Assembly (NCBI GenBank): GCA_963715635.1
Contig: OY970261.1
Span: 1,240,001-1,304,000 of the forward strand
DNA length: 64,000 nt
Direction: 5' to 3'
Origin: JAPKZH01 sp963715635
Lineage (GTDB): Bacteria > Acidobacteriota > Aminicenantia > Aminicenantales > UBA4085
Part shown: positions 42,612 through 51,617 of the stretch, piece by piece
Numbering within the stretch: position 1 is the stretch's first letter
Layout of the letters: every line of letters starts with the position of its first letter
Position numbers and translations under genes: made by a program
Notes under the pieces: generated by a model
Told to the model about the DNA's origin: nothing
Database searches by the model: none
The model's input: only the letters and a program-made list of their open reading frames with translations

Positions 42612-43808
42612 ATGAAAAAAACATTTTTGATTAGCTTTTTGGGATTCGTATTTCTGGCTGCTTCAACAATGGCCTATTCCCAAAAGATTGAGACCATCGA
42701 TGGTGTTCGTGTCGTCCACAATGTGAAGGGCGGGCAATGGGGGAAGAATCCGCAAGTTTCCATTAAGCTCTTCCAGACTATCGGTGACCTTAACACCGAG
42801 GATGAAAACCTGGCCTTCAATTCGCCTTCTGATATCGCCTTGGATTCCGCCGGCAATATCTATGTTCTGGATTCAGCGAACCAAAGGATTCAGAAATTCA
42901 GCCCCGAAGGCAAATATCTTGCCACAATCGGTAGAAAAGGCCAAGGCCCGGGAGAGTTCAATTATCCCAGTTCGCTCGATATCGATGGACAAGGCAATTT
43001 TTATGTGTTGGATCCCTTCGTGAAAAAGATCCAAGTTCTTTCCTCTCAGGGAAAAGAACAAAAAACAATTCGTGTTATAAAGGACACCATTTTTGAAGCG
43101 CGATTTTCAAAAACGGGCCTTTTCGCGGCGGGTATCTACCCCCGTATGGGATCAAAATCTGAAGAAGAAAAGAAAAACAAGGAGCTCCAAAGACTGGTGA
43201 AGCTCTATGACCAGGCTGGCACGATCCAAAAAGAATTCGGGCTTATCACTGATTACGGCGATAGCATGTCCAATTACTACGGCAATATATTTCGGCTTGA
43301 CATTGATCAGGATGGAAACGTTTATCTTTCTTTTTGGAGCCAAAATCGAGTGGAAAAATATTCGGCAGACGGACATCTGCTCTGGAAAGCCGATCGCCCT
43401 TTGAATTACGAAACGGGAATTAAGGAAAAAGAAAAGAGAGTAAATCATGGAGGTGCCGTTGATGTCACGCCGCCGAGAATGAACGCGGTCTCAGCCGGCA
43501 TCACCGCTGACGAAAAAAGACGCGCCTGGGTCGCGACGTTGAACCGGCAGATGAAAAAGGAAGAAGAGGTTTCCACGCTCATGGTCGGGGGAGGTGGCGG
43601 CATCAGCAAAGTCGAAACAAAGGGAAACCGCGATCTGCAGACAACCGATATGTATAAGTTGGAGATATTTTCTGCTGAGGGAATTCTTCTCGGTGAGATT
43701 CCCCTTAATCAATTTGTCAGCCATATCCGCATCATAAAAGACAACCTCTTCCTCATCGATTCCGACCACGGGGCTAAAATATACCAGTATAAGATTATCG
43801 AAAAATGA
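42612..43808 (+). CDS. Secreted 6-bladed (NHL-type) beta-propeller protein, copy B1
   Basis: Protein of about 398 aa with a signal peptide (about 1-22, ending MAYSQ). The mature N-terminus is KIETIDGVRVVHNVKGGQWGKNP. NHL-like blades follow: AFNSPSDIALDSAGNIYVLDSANQRIQKFSPEGKYL, then the motif RKGQGPGEFNYPSSLDIDGQGNFYVLD. The ATG at 42612 is preferred because GGGAGGG ends 6 bp before it; the ATG at 42606 overlaps that site. It is a close tandem paralogue of B2, which starts 4 bp before its stop. Confidence 0.84.
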   Translation: MKKTFLISFLGFVFLAASTMAYSQKIETIDGVRVVHNVKGGQWGKNPQVSIKLFQTIGDLNTEDENLAFNSPSDIALDSAGNIYVLDSANQRIQKFSPEGKYLATIGRKGQGPGEFNYPSSLDIDGQGNFYVLDPFVKKIQVLSSQGKEQKTIRVIKDTIFEARFSKTGLFAAGIYPRMGSKSEEEKKNKELQRLVKLYDQAGTIQKEFGLITDYGDSMSNYYGNIFRLDIDQDGNVYLSFWSQNRVEKYSADGHLLWKADRPLNYETGIKEKEKRVNHGGAVDVTPPRMNAVSAGITADEKRRAWVATLNRQMKKEEEVSTLMVGGGGGISKVETKGNRDLQTTDMYKLEIFSAEGILLGEIPLNQFVSHIRIIKDNLFLIDSDHGAKIYQYKIIEK

Positions 43809-45004
43809 AGAAACTTTTTGTAGGGGGAATCCTTTGTTCGGGCGTTTTTTGTGTCGTTTATCTTCTTGTCGCGATAAATGCCTATCCTCAAAAAATTGAG
43901 ACCATCGATGGCGTCCGTGTCGTCCAAAATGAGAAGGTCGGAAAATGGGGAAAGAATCCGGAGGTGGCCATAAAGCTCATTAGGACGATTGGTGATATCG
44001 ATACCGAAGATGAGAACTTGGCTTTTAATTCGCCTTCCGATATCGCTATGGATTTCTCAGGAAATATCTATATTCTGGACTCGGGAAATCAGCGAATTCA
44101 GAAATTTAGCCCAGAAGGGAAATATCTTGCGACGATCGGACGAAAAGGTCAGGGCCCCGGCGAATTTACTTCCCCCTCCTCACTCGATATTGATGCTAAA
44201 GGATATCTCTATGTCTTGGACTCCAATCAAGGGCGACTTCAAATCTTGGCTCCGGACGGAAAGGAATTCAAGATTATTCATACGATTGAGCACGATTTGC
44301 AACAAGTCCGAGTATTAAGATCTGGGCTATTCGTCGCCAGAAGCAGTTTCCGGCGAGGTGCTTTTTATGAAAAGCGCAAAAGTCTTCCCAAATTGCTCGA
44401 GCTGATCGATTCCCAGATGAAGGTCCTGAAAGAATTCGGAGATATGTTCGATTATAAAGAATATGTCACGAATGAAGTCGGGAATAGCGCCTTTTTTGAT
44501 GTCGATAAAAATGACAATATTTATTTGAGTTTCTCTTATCAAAACAGGATTGAAAAATTTTCGCCGGACGCCGAGCTTATATGGAAAGCCGATCGCGCGC
44601 TGAACTACAGCACAGAACTTATTGAAAAAGGAAGATTGGAGGTCACCGCGACAAGCCAAAAGTTCTTCCCCCCGAAGATGAACCGATGTTCAAACGGAAT
44701 CGCTGTTGATAAAAGAGACAAAGTCTGGGCTTTGACTCTGAATCGGCAGATAAAAAAAGAAGAAATAGTCATTCATTACGTGAGCGGTACTCCGGCCGGA
44801 GTCACGAAAAAGACAATCGGCAATACAGACCTCCGGACGACAGATATGTATAAGCTGGAGATATTTGCCCCCGATGGCATTCTGCTCGGCGAGATTCCCC
44901 TCAATCATTTTGCGGATAGCATCCGCATCACCGGGGACAACCTCTTCTTGTTCGACCGTGAAAGAGGTGTGAAATATTACCAGTATAAGATCATCGAAAA
45001 ATGA
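43805..45004 (+). CDS. Secreted 6-bladed (NHL-type) beta-propeller protein, copy B2
   Basis: Protein of 399 aa with an N-terminal signal (GILCSGVFCVVYLLVAINAYPQ, about 8-29). It shares long identical stretches with B1: KIETIDGVRVV, TEDENLAFNSPSDIA, NQRIQKFSPEGKYLATIGRKGQGPGEF, and TTDMYKLEIF near the end. The start overlaps the B1 stop by 4 bp (ATGA). The first RND pump gene follows after 117 bp. The strong conservation suggests a shared ligand or partner with B1 or recent duplication. Confidence 0.84.
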   Translation: MKKLFVGGILCSGVFCVVYLLVAINAYPQKIETIDGVRVVQNEKVGKWGKNPEVAIKLIRTIGDIDTEDENLAFNSPSDIAMDFSGNIYILDSGNQRIQKFSPEGKYLATIGRKGQGPGEFTSPSSLDIDAKGYLYVLDSNQGRLQILAPDGKEFKIIHTIEHDLQQVRVLRSGLFVARSSFRRGAFYEKRKSLPKLLELIDSQMKVLKEFGDMFDYKEYVTNEVGNSAFFDVDKNDNIYLSFSYQNRIEKFSPDAELIWKADRALNYSTELIEKGRLEVTATSQKFFPPKMNRCSNGIAVDKRDKVWALTLNRQIKKEEIVIHYVSGTPAGVTKKTIGNTDLRTTDMYKLEIFAPDGILLGEIPLNHFADSIRITGDNLFLFDRERGVKYYQYKIIEK

Positions 45005-45121
45005 AAATTAGGGATAAATAAATTCAGGTAAAACGAATGGCTCAGCATCTCATTTCACTCTTTCCAAGCTGTGAGCCGGCGCCTCAAGAGAGAAACGTCC
45101 TTTAGATAAGGGAAAAAGATA

Positions 45122-48100
45122 ATGAAAATCGCGAAACTTGCCATCGACCGTCCGGTAACAACCTGGATGTTTTACATAGCGATCTGCTTGCTCGGGTTTG
45201 TTTCGCTGCGCCAGTTGAGCGTCGATCTCATGCCGAATATCAGCTATCCCCGCATTTGCGTGATGACCCAGTACCCCGGAGTCGCCCCCGAAGAAATCGA
45301 AACGCTTGTGACGGCGCGTCTCGAAGCCGGCGTCAGCCGGGTCCCCGGATTGAGACGGGTCGAATCCATCTCCAAGGAAGGCGTGTCCTTCATGACCCTC
45401 GAATTCGACTGGGGCGTGGACATGGATTTTACGCTGCTCCATACACGGGAAGCGCTCGACAGCACCCGCGACATGCTCCCCGAAGGCACCGATAATCCCG
45501 TTATCATTCCCATGGACCCGCAAAGCAAGCCGATCCTGGTCCTGGCCGTTTCGGGCGAAAGCAATCTCTTGGAGCTCAAGAGCTTCGCCGAGGAGCTCGT
45601 CAAGCCGCGGCTCGAGCAAATCGAAGGGATCGGCTCGGCCGAAATAACCGGCGGCATCGAGCGCGAGATTCAGGTCGAAATCAATCCGCGGCTCTTGGCG
45701 CTCTACGGGCTGACCATCGACGAAGTGGCCAACCGGGTGGACGCCTTCAACAAAAACCTCCAGGGCGGGACAATCCGCAAAGGGATGTTCAAGTACGCTA
45801 TCCGCGTTGTCGGCGAGTTCGAGTCTATCAACGAAATCGGCGAGATCAACCTCAAGACGACCAAAGAAAAGGGAGTCATCCGGCTCAAGGACATCGGCCA
45901 GATCAAAGACGCTATAAAAGAGCGGCAGGGAATGACCAGGCTCGATCGGATGGAAAGCATCGGCATCCTTGTCCGAAAAGAAGCCGGGGCCAACACCGTC
46001 AAAGTTACGCAGCTGGCGAAACAAGTCATCGACCAGATCACGAGAGAAAATCCCAAGACGAAAATCTTCATCGTCTCTGAACAAGCTGGATATATCGAAT
46101 CTGTCATCAAAGCTGTCTCCGACGAGATCATCCAGGGCGCGATCCTGGTGTTTATTGTCGTCTTTCTTTTCCTCCAAGAATGGAAATCCCCGCTCATTAT
46201 CAATGTCGTCATTCCCATTTCGATCATCGCCACGTTCAATCTTCTTTATTTTTGCAATATCACTCTCAATATCATGTCGCTCGGCGGCCTGGCCTTGGGG
46301 GTGGGCATGCTCGACGATTGCGCCGACGTCGTCTCGGAAAACATCTTCCGGCACCGGAGCCTGGGGAAAAGTCCGCCCGAGGCGGCATATATCGGAACCA
46401 AAGAAGTCGGCGGGGCGGTCACGGCCACCATGCTGACGACAGTCGTCGTCTTCCTGCCGATCATTTATGTCCACGGCGTGGCTGGCCCGTTGTTCAAGGA
46501 TGCCGCCCTGACGGTGACCTTCTCCCTTGCTGCGTCACTGATTGCCTCCCTGACGTTGCTCCCGATGCTCCAAGCCAGCAAGCTTAAGTTGAGTCCTGCT
46601 GCGTTAAAGCCTGGCTCTGACTCGAGCGGCGCTTCCCACAAATGGACAACCTCACGGTCGAAACTGGGGTTTCTGCTCTATCCCTGGAAAGGGCTGCAAT
46701 GGCTTCTGTACAAAATTCTCAAAGGCATCTTTCTCGTTCTAAATTTCCTCGCCAGCTATTTAACCCAGCTCCTGGCCCTCGTCTTTCACTATCTAGCCCT
46801 TCCCTTCAAGCCCATCATCAAGTTTGTGTTTCGGGTTTTCAATTCTATTTATTTACCCTTCCGCGTGCGCTATCAGGGGTGGCTGGTGTGGAGCCTGGAC
46901 CATAAGGTCACGGTTGGCCTAACCGCCCTGATATTTTTCGGCGTGACGTTCTATATCGGGGCGCTGCTCCCCCGAGAGCATATGCCGCCGATTAAAGCCA
47001 CGTCTTTTGAACTTCAAATGAAGACCCCCGTCGATTATTCGTTGGAACAGACGGCGGATATCGTCTCGGCTCTTGAGACGAGTCTAAAAGTGATGCCGCC
47101 AGTCAAAGTCACCTTTTCCCAGACCGGGATCGTCAGCGGTATGGAAAGCTCGAGCTCTGACATCTCTCTCAACTCCGCTCAGATCTTTGTCGAAGTGGAT
47201 AAGCCGTCCCAATTGGAGCCGACGCTTGAGAATTTGCGACGACGGCTTGCCGATTACCCCGACGTCAGCTACACGGTCGCCAGAGAAGAGTCGGCGCTGG
47301 CGGAATTCCTCGCCTTTTCTTCCGCCCAGATTGTCCTCAAGGTTCAAGGGCTCGATCTGAACCGTTTGAAGGTGATTTCGCGGGAATTTGTCGAGCGGCT
47401 GAAGAATATCAACGGCCTCGTCGATCTGAACACAAACATCGGAGAAGGGAAGCCGGAATTCAGAGTCAAAATCAGAAAGGATGCTCTGGAGCGGTACGCC
47501 AACCTTTCCCCTGGCGTCGTCACAAATTACCTGGTCAATGCGGTTCGGGGAAAGAGAGCGACTCAGTTCAGCGAGCTGGAGAAAAAGTATGATGTTTACG
47601 TCCGTTTCGATGAGAGCTCTCGGGCCACGATCGAAGCCCTTCTCGACGGCCAGCTCCCATACCAAAACACGCTCATCCCTTTGAGAGACTTGGTGACGGT
47701 CGAGCCGGCCAGGGGTCCCCAGGAGATTCGGCGGGAGAACCAGCAGCGAGAGACCTTGATCATGGCCAATCTTCATGATGCAAAAATAAGCCAGGTCGTT
47801 CCCGCGATCAATGAACAAATCCGGCGCACGCCGCTTCCCGAAGGCTACCAGATTGTGTTCGGCGGAGAGCAGGAAGAAATGAAGAAGTCGTTCAAAAGCC
47901 TGGTTTTGGCGCTTTTTTTGGCAACACTTCTGACCTATATGATCATGGCAGCTCAATTCGAGTCGCTGCTCCATCCCTTCCTTGTGATGCTCACCCTGCC
48001 CATGGGAGCTGCCGGGGCTTTTGTTTCCCTGTATATCGGCAGGCAGTCCATCAATGTCATGTCCATCATCGGCATGGTCGTTTTGGTCGGCCTTGTCGTC

Positions 48101-48394
48101 GATGACGCGATCGTCGAAATCGATTTTATCAATCAACTCCGGAGAAGCGGAAAGCGCCTGCGCGAATCGGTCGTTGAAGGATGCATGACCCGCTTGAGAG
48201 CGATTCTCATGGCTTCTTTGGACACCGTGGCGGGGCTCATCCCGATGTCCCTCGGCTTGGAGCGAGGGTCGGAGCTTTTAAAACCATTGGGCATCGTGGT
48301 CGCAGGCGGCCTGTTATTTTCGACGCTGCTGACGCTGATTTTGATCCCAGTAGTGTATGAATGGGTCGAGCAGCGAAAAGAAAGAGTCCGATGA
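45122..48394 (+). CDS. RND efflux permease 1 (HAE1-like) with enlarged central membrane region
   Basis: Proton-driven inner-membrane pump of 1090 aa. The start MKIAKLAIDRPVTTWMFYIAICLLGF is the family signature. The TM4 relay pair is Asp398-Asp399 (GVGMLDDCADVVSENI). In the second half, VLVGLVVDDAIVEIDFINQ (Asp994-Asp995) carries two extra acids where relatives usually have Asn. Between the sixth and seventh spans (about residues 485-600) is an insertion of about 100 residues with a Ser-rich loop and extra hydrophobic helices (LLYPWKGLQWLLYKILKGIFLVLNF and following). It overlaps the next pump gene by 4 bp, which suggests a hetero-oligomeric pump like MdtBC. Confidence 0.92.
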   Translation: MKIAKLAIDRPVTTWMFYIAICLLGFVSLRQLSVDLMPNISYPRICVMTQYPGVAPEEIETLVTARLEAGVSRVPGLRRVESISKEGVSFMTLEFDWGVDMDFTLLHTREALDSTRDMLPEGTDNPVIIPMDPQSKPILVLAVSGESNLLELKSFAEELVKPRLEQIEGIGSAEITGGIEREIQVEINPRLLALYGLTIDEVANRVDAFNKNLQGGTIRKGMFKYAIRVVGEFESINEIGEINLKTTKEKGVIRLKDIGQIKDAIKERQGMTRLDRMESIGILVRKEAGANTVKVTQLAKQVIDQITRENPKTKIFIVSEQAGYIESVIKAVSDEIIQGAILVFIVVFLFLQEWKSPLIINVVIPISIIATFNLLYFCNITLNIMSLGGLALGVGMLDDCADVVSENIFRHRSLGKSPPEAAYIGTKEVGGAVTATMLTTVVVFLPIIYVHGVAGPLFKDAALTVTFSLAASLIASLTLLPMLQASKLKLSPAALKPGSDSSGASHKWTTSRSKLGFLLYPWKGLQWLLYKILKGIFLVLNFLASYLTQLLALVFHYLALPFKPIIKFVFRVFNSIYLPFRVRYQGWLVWSLDHKVTVGLTALIFFGVTFYIGALLPREHMPPIKATSFELQMKTPVDYSLEQTADIVSALETSLKVMPPVKVTFSQTGIVSGMESSSSDISLNSAQIFVEVDKPSQLEPTLENLRRRLADYPDVSYTVAREESALAEFLAFSSAQIVLKVQGLDLNRLKVISREFVERLKNINGLVDLNTNIGEGKPEFRVKIRKDALERYANLSPGVVTNYLVNAVRGKRATQFSELEKKYDVYVRFDESSRATIEALLDGQLPYQNTLIPLRDLVTVEPARGPQEIRRENQQRETLIMANLHDAKISQVVPAINEQIRRTPLPEGYQIVFGGEQEEMKKSFKSLVLALFLATLLTYMIMAAQFESLLHPFLVMLTLPMGAAGAFVSLYIGRQSINVMSIIGMVVLVGLVVDDAIVEIDFINQLRRSGKRLRESVVEGCMTRLRAILMASLDTVAGLIPMSLGLERGSELLKPLGIVVAGGLLFSTLLTLILIPVVYEWVEQRKERVR

Positions 48395-51300
48395 TCAAAA
48401 TGTTTATTGACCGGCCGGTGGCGACAGCCATGATTTATCTGGGGGTACTCGTGCTCGGCGTCTATTCCTTCCTCAACACGCCCCTAGAGCTCGAGCCCAA
48501 AGAAGATTTTCCTACGGTTTATGTGAGGACGAGCTGGTCTGGAGTTCCACCGGAAATCATCCAGACCCAGATCACAGCGCCGCTCGAGGAAGCGGTTTAC
48601 GCGGTCAGGGGCGTACGAAAAATCAAGTCAACCTCAGAAATAGGTGAGTCTTTAATCACGCTCGAGTTCGATCCAAAGACCAATATGGAGTTCGCTAATA
48701 TTGCCCTGAAGGAGGAAATTGCCAAAGCCAGAAGGCGTTTTCCATCGAGCGTGCCTTCCGAGGTCAGGCCCACGGTTGTGCCCTACATTCCCGAAGAGTT
48801 TCAGGTCCAGCCGTTTCTGCGATACACCATCTCGGGAAACTATTCTCTTCAAAAACTGCGCGAGATGGTCAAGGACAAGCTTGAATTCGGCATTGAATCC
48901 ATCCCCGGTGTGGCGAGCGTCAGCGTGAGCGGCGGCTCCGACCCGGAAATCCGGATCACTCTCGATAAGAAAAAATTAAAAGCCTATGAAATCCAGCCTT
49001 TCAAGATCTTATTGGCACTCCAGGGACGGCTCACCACCTTTCCGGCCGGAAAAGTTAAAAAGGGCAATCAGGAATATATCTTCAAGGTCACGGATACAAT
49101 CTCCAGCCTCAAAGAAATGGGCGAGGTCATTGTGGCGTATTCCGGTCAAAATCCGATTCTGCTCAAGGATGTGGCGGAGCTCGCCCCTGCCTATGGCGAC
49201 ATCGCTTATATCAACCGGATCAATGGGAAGCCGACGGTCGCCCTGTTGATTAATAAGGAAAAAGGAACCAATACTCTCAAGGTTTCCCGGGCGGTGAAAA
49301 ACAGGTTGGAGAGTCTCAAAAAGGAGTTGCCGACAGACTTAATCTTCAAAGCAGCAGACGACGAAAGCCAGGCTATCCAAAAGAACCTACGCGATCTTTA
49401 TCTGCTGGCCGGGATCATCACGGTGGTTGTCTTTGTCATGATTTTCTTGGTGCTGCGGAGGCTTCGGCCGTCGCTCTTGATCCTGTCCTCGATTGCCTTC
49501 AGCCTCGTCATTACCTTCAATCTCATTTATTTTTTTAAGATCTCGATGAACATGCTGACGCTGGGCGCGTTGGCTCTCGGCTTCGGGATGTTCGTCGATA
49601 ATTCCATTGTCGTCTTTGAGAACATTTTAAGGCTGAGAGAGCGGGGCCTATCGCCTCGCGAGGCCGCCATTCGGGGCCCCAAGGAAGTATTCGTGGCAGT
49701 GCTGGCCTCGACGCTGACGACGATGGCGGTCTTTTTCACCTTTCCCTATTTTCAGGGCCGATTGAAAATCTATTATCTCCCGCTGGCGATCGTCATTGCC
49801 TCGGCACTGGCGGGGTCGCTTCTTGTCTCTTTTTCCTTGATTCCTGCCTTAAGCCCCAAGTTAGTCGAACAGCGCAAGGGAGTTCCTGAAGAAAAGGTGC
49901 GGGCGGGATACGAAAAATTCTTGCGATTCATCCTGAGACATCCCCTGGAAGTGCTGCTCATTGTGTTCGCGATTTTATACGGGAGTTACAAGTGGTTTCG
50001 TTCGGAAGTTACGATCGGACAATGGGCGAGGTGGTCTTTCCGGGAATATCTCTTTGTCAGCCTTCGGACGCCGCCCGGCACAAGTATCGAACGAACAGAC
50101 GAGGCCATCAAAAAATTCGAAGACAAGGTGAATGAGGCTCCCTACGAAAAAGAGATGATAGCGGATATTTCTGGGGAAAGCGCCTCTTTGAGAATCAGTT
50201 TTCCACCTGCCATCGAAAATTCCTACCGGCCTTACCTGATGAAAGAAGAACTCATCCAGCTGGCCACCCAGTATGCCGGAGTTGATATTTATGTCACCGG
50301 CTTCGATCCGCAATACTATGCCTCTAGCATGGGCACCGGAACCTACCTGAGCTCTTACATAAAATTTTATGGGTATAATCTGAAGAAGTTGAGAGATATC
50401 GCCTCCGAGCTCGAAAAAACTTTGAAAAAAAATCCGCGGATCAAAGAAACCAAGCGCTCATCCTCTCGTTATGGCTGGTTTCGCGGAGATACTTTCGAAA
50501 ACATTCTCAAGATCGATAAAGAATCTCTTAGGAAATACGATATTGATCCGCAGTATCTCTATTATCATCTGGGGACTCTCATGCGCGGAAATTTTGGCTC
50601 CGCCGTCCGGATCAGCCTGGAGGGCAAGCAGATCAATGTGTCTGTCAAGTTCCCCGAAGCGGAGACTATGGACCTGCGGAATTTGCAGGATGCCTTGATC
50701 AAAACACCGCGGGGTGAGTATTTGAGACTGGGCGAAATCTCTCAGCTTGAGGAACGTCCGATCGCCGGCTCCATCGACAGGGAGAATCAGCAATTTCAGG
50801 AGAGGGTCTCGTGGGAATTCCGGGGACCGTCAAAAGCCGAAGAACGATACCGGAAAGCTCTATTCGCCAGCCTCCATCTCCCGCCGGGGTTTTCAGCCAC
50901 CCTGGAAGAAAGGTGGCTGATGACAGAAGAAGAAAAAGGCCAGATCAAAATGGCCATCATCTTTGCCCTCCTCATCATTTTCATGATCCTGGCCAGTCTT
51001 TATGAGTCCTTGATCCATCCATTTTTTATTATGCTTTCGGTGCCGCTGGCGTTAATAGGAGTCTTCGTGGCGTTCATCGTGGCCAAGTATCCGTTTGATT
51101 CGTCGGCCTATATCGGGGTCATTTTGCTGATGGGAATCGTCGTCAACAATGCCATCCTCCTGGTCGACCATATCAATTTGAAGAGGCGGCAGGGGATGGG
51201 TGTGTTCGAGGCGGTCGTGCAAGGATCCAGAGAGAGGATCCGGCCGATTTTCATGACGACAAGCACGACGGTCTTTGGCATGCTGCCGTTGCTCTTGATT

Positions 51301-51480
51301 CAAGCAGAGACGGGGGTGAAGAGGCAGATTTGGTCCACGCTGGCGCTCTCGACGCTGGGCGGACTGGTCACTTCGACGATCTTCATCTTGATCGTCATCC
51401 CGATCTTCTATCTGCACGGCGACAGAGTTCGAAATTGGGCAGCCCAAAAACTCGGCGAGTGGAAGCAAACTATCAAATAA
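48391..51480 (+). CDS. RND efflux permease 2 (HAE1-like)
   Basis: Inner-membrane RND pump of 1029 aa. The ATG overlaps the stop of permease 1 (ATGA). It begins MIKMFIDRPVATAMIYLGVLVLG. TM4 reads FGMFVDNSIVVFENIL (Asp403-Asn404), so only one Asp of the usual pair is present, a variation common in related pumps. Porter-domain signatures include PEIIQTQITAPLEEAVYAVRGVRKIKSTS. The second half has GIVVNNAILLVDHIN. It is the last gene of the efflux operon. Together with permease 1 it may form a mixed trimer; the substrate is unknown. Confidence 0.92.
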   Translation: MIKMFIDRPVATAMIYLGVLVLGVYSFLNTPLELEPKEDFPTVYVRTSWSGVPPEIIQTQITAPLEEAVYAVRGVRKIKSTSEIGESLITLEFDPKTNMEFANIALKEEIAKARRRFPSSVPSEVRPTVVPYIPEEFQVQPFLRYTISGNYSLQKLREMVKDKLEFGIESIPGVASVSVSGGSDPEIRITLDKKKLKAYEIQPFKILLALQGRLTTFPAGKVKKGNQEYIFKVTDTISSLKEMGEVIVAYSGQNPILLKDVAELAPAYGDIAYINRINGKPTVALLINKEKGTNTLKVSRAVKNRLESLKKELPTDLIFKAADDESQAIQKNLRDLYLLAGIITVVVFVMIFLVLRRLRPSLLILSSIAFSLVITFNLIYFFKISMNMLTLGALALGFGMFVDNSIVVFENILRLRERGLSPREAAIRGPKEVFVAVLASTLTTMAVFFTFPYFQGRLKIYYLPLAIVIASALAGSLLVSFSLIPALSPKLVEQRKGVPEEKVRAGYEKFLRFILRHPLEVLLIVFAILYGSYKWFRSEVTIGQWARWSFREYLFVSLRTPPGTSIERTDEAIKKFEDKVNEAPYEKEMIADISGESASLRISFPPAIENSYRPYLMKEELIQLATQYAGVDIYVTGFDPQYYASSMGTGTYLSSYIKFYGYNLKKLRDIASELEKTLKKNPRIKETKRSSSRYGWFRGDTFENILKIDKESLRKYDIDPQYLYYHLGTLMRGNFGSAVRISLEGKQINVSVKFPEAETMDLRNLQDALIKTPRGEYLRLGEISQLEERPIAGSIDRENQQFQERVSWEFRGPSKAEERYRKALFASLHLPPGFSATLEERWLMTEEEKGQIKMAIIFALLIIFMILASLYESLIHPFFIMLSVPLALIGVFVAFIVAKYPFDSSAYIGVILLMGIVVNNAILLVDHINLKRRQGMGVFEAVVQGSRERIRPIFMTTSTTVFGMLPLLLIQAETGVKRQIWSTLALSTLGGLVTSTIFILIVIPIFYLHGDRVRNWAAQKLGEWKQTIK

Positions 51481-51617
51481 AATGAAGGGCTGGGGGTATT
51501 GACATTGAGATGGCCAATCAGCTATCTAATTCCAGCAGGACAAGAGAAATCATTAAGAGCAATGAGCTTCTCATTGAACCCAGAGAGCTTTAGGACGGTT
51601 GTCCATAGGAGGAAAAA

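Noticed and set aside
45050..46474. 474-aa minus-strand ORF opposite RND permease 1
   Set aside because: It has no family motif and is an acidic shadow of the well-supported pump gene in the antisense frame.
51561..51575. AATGAG-CTT-CTCATT hairpin before the D-cysteine desulfhydrase-like gene
   Set aside because: The 6-bp stem has no T tail and does not cover the ribosome binding site; no role can be supported.
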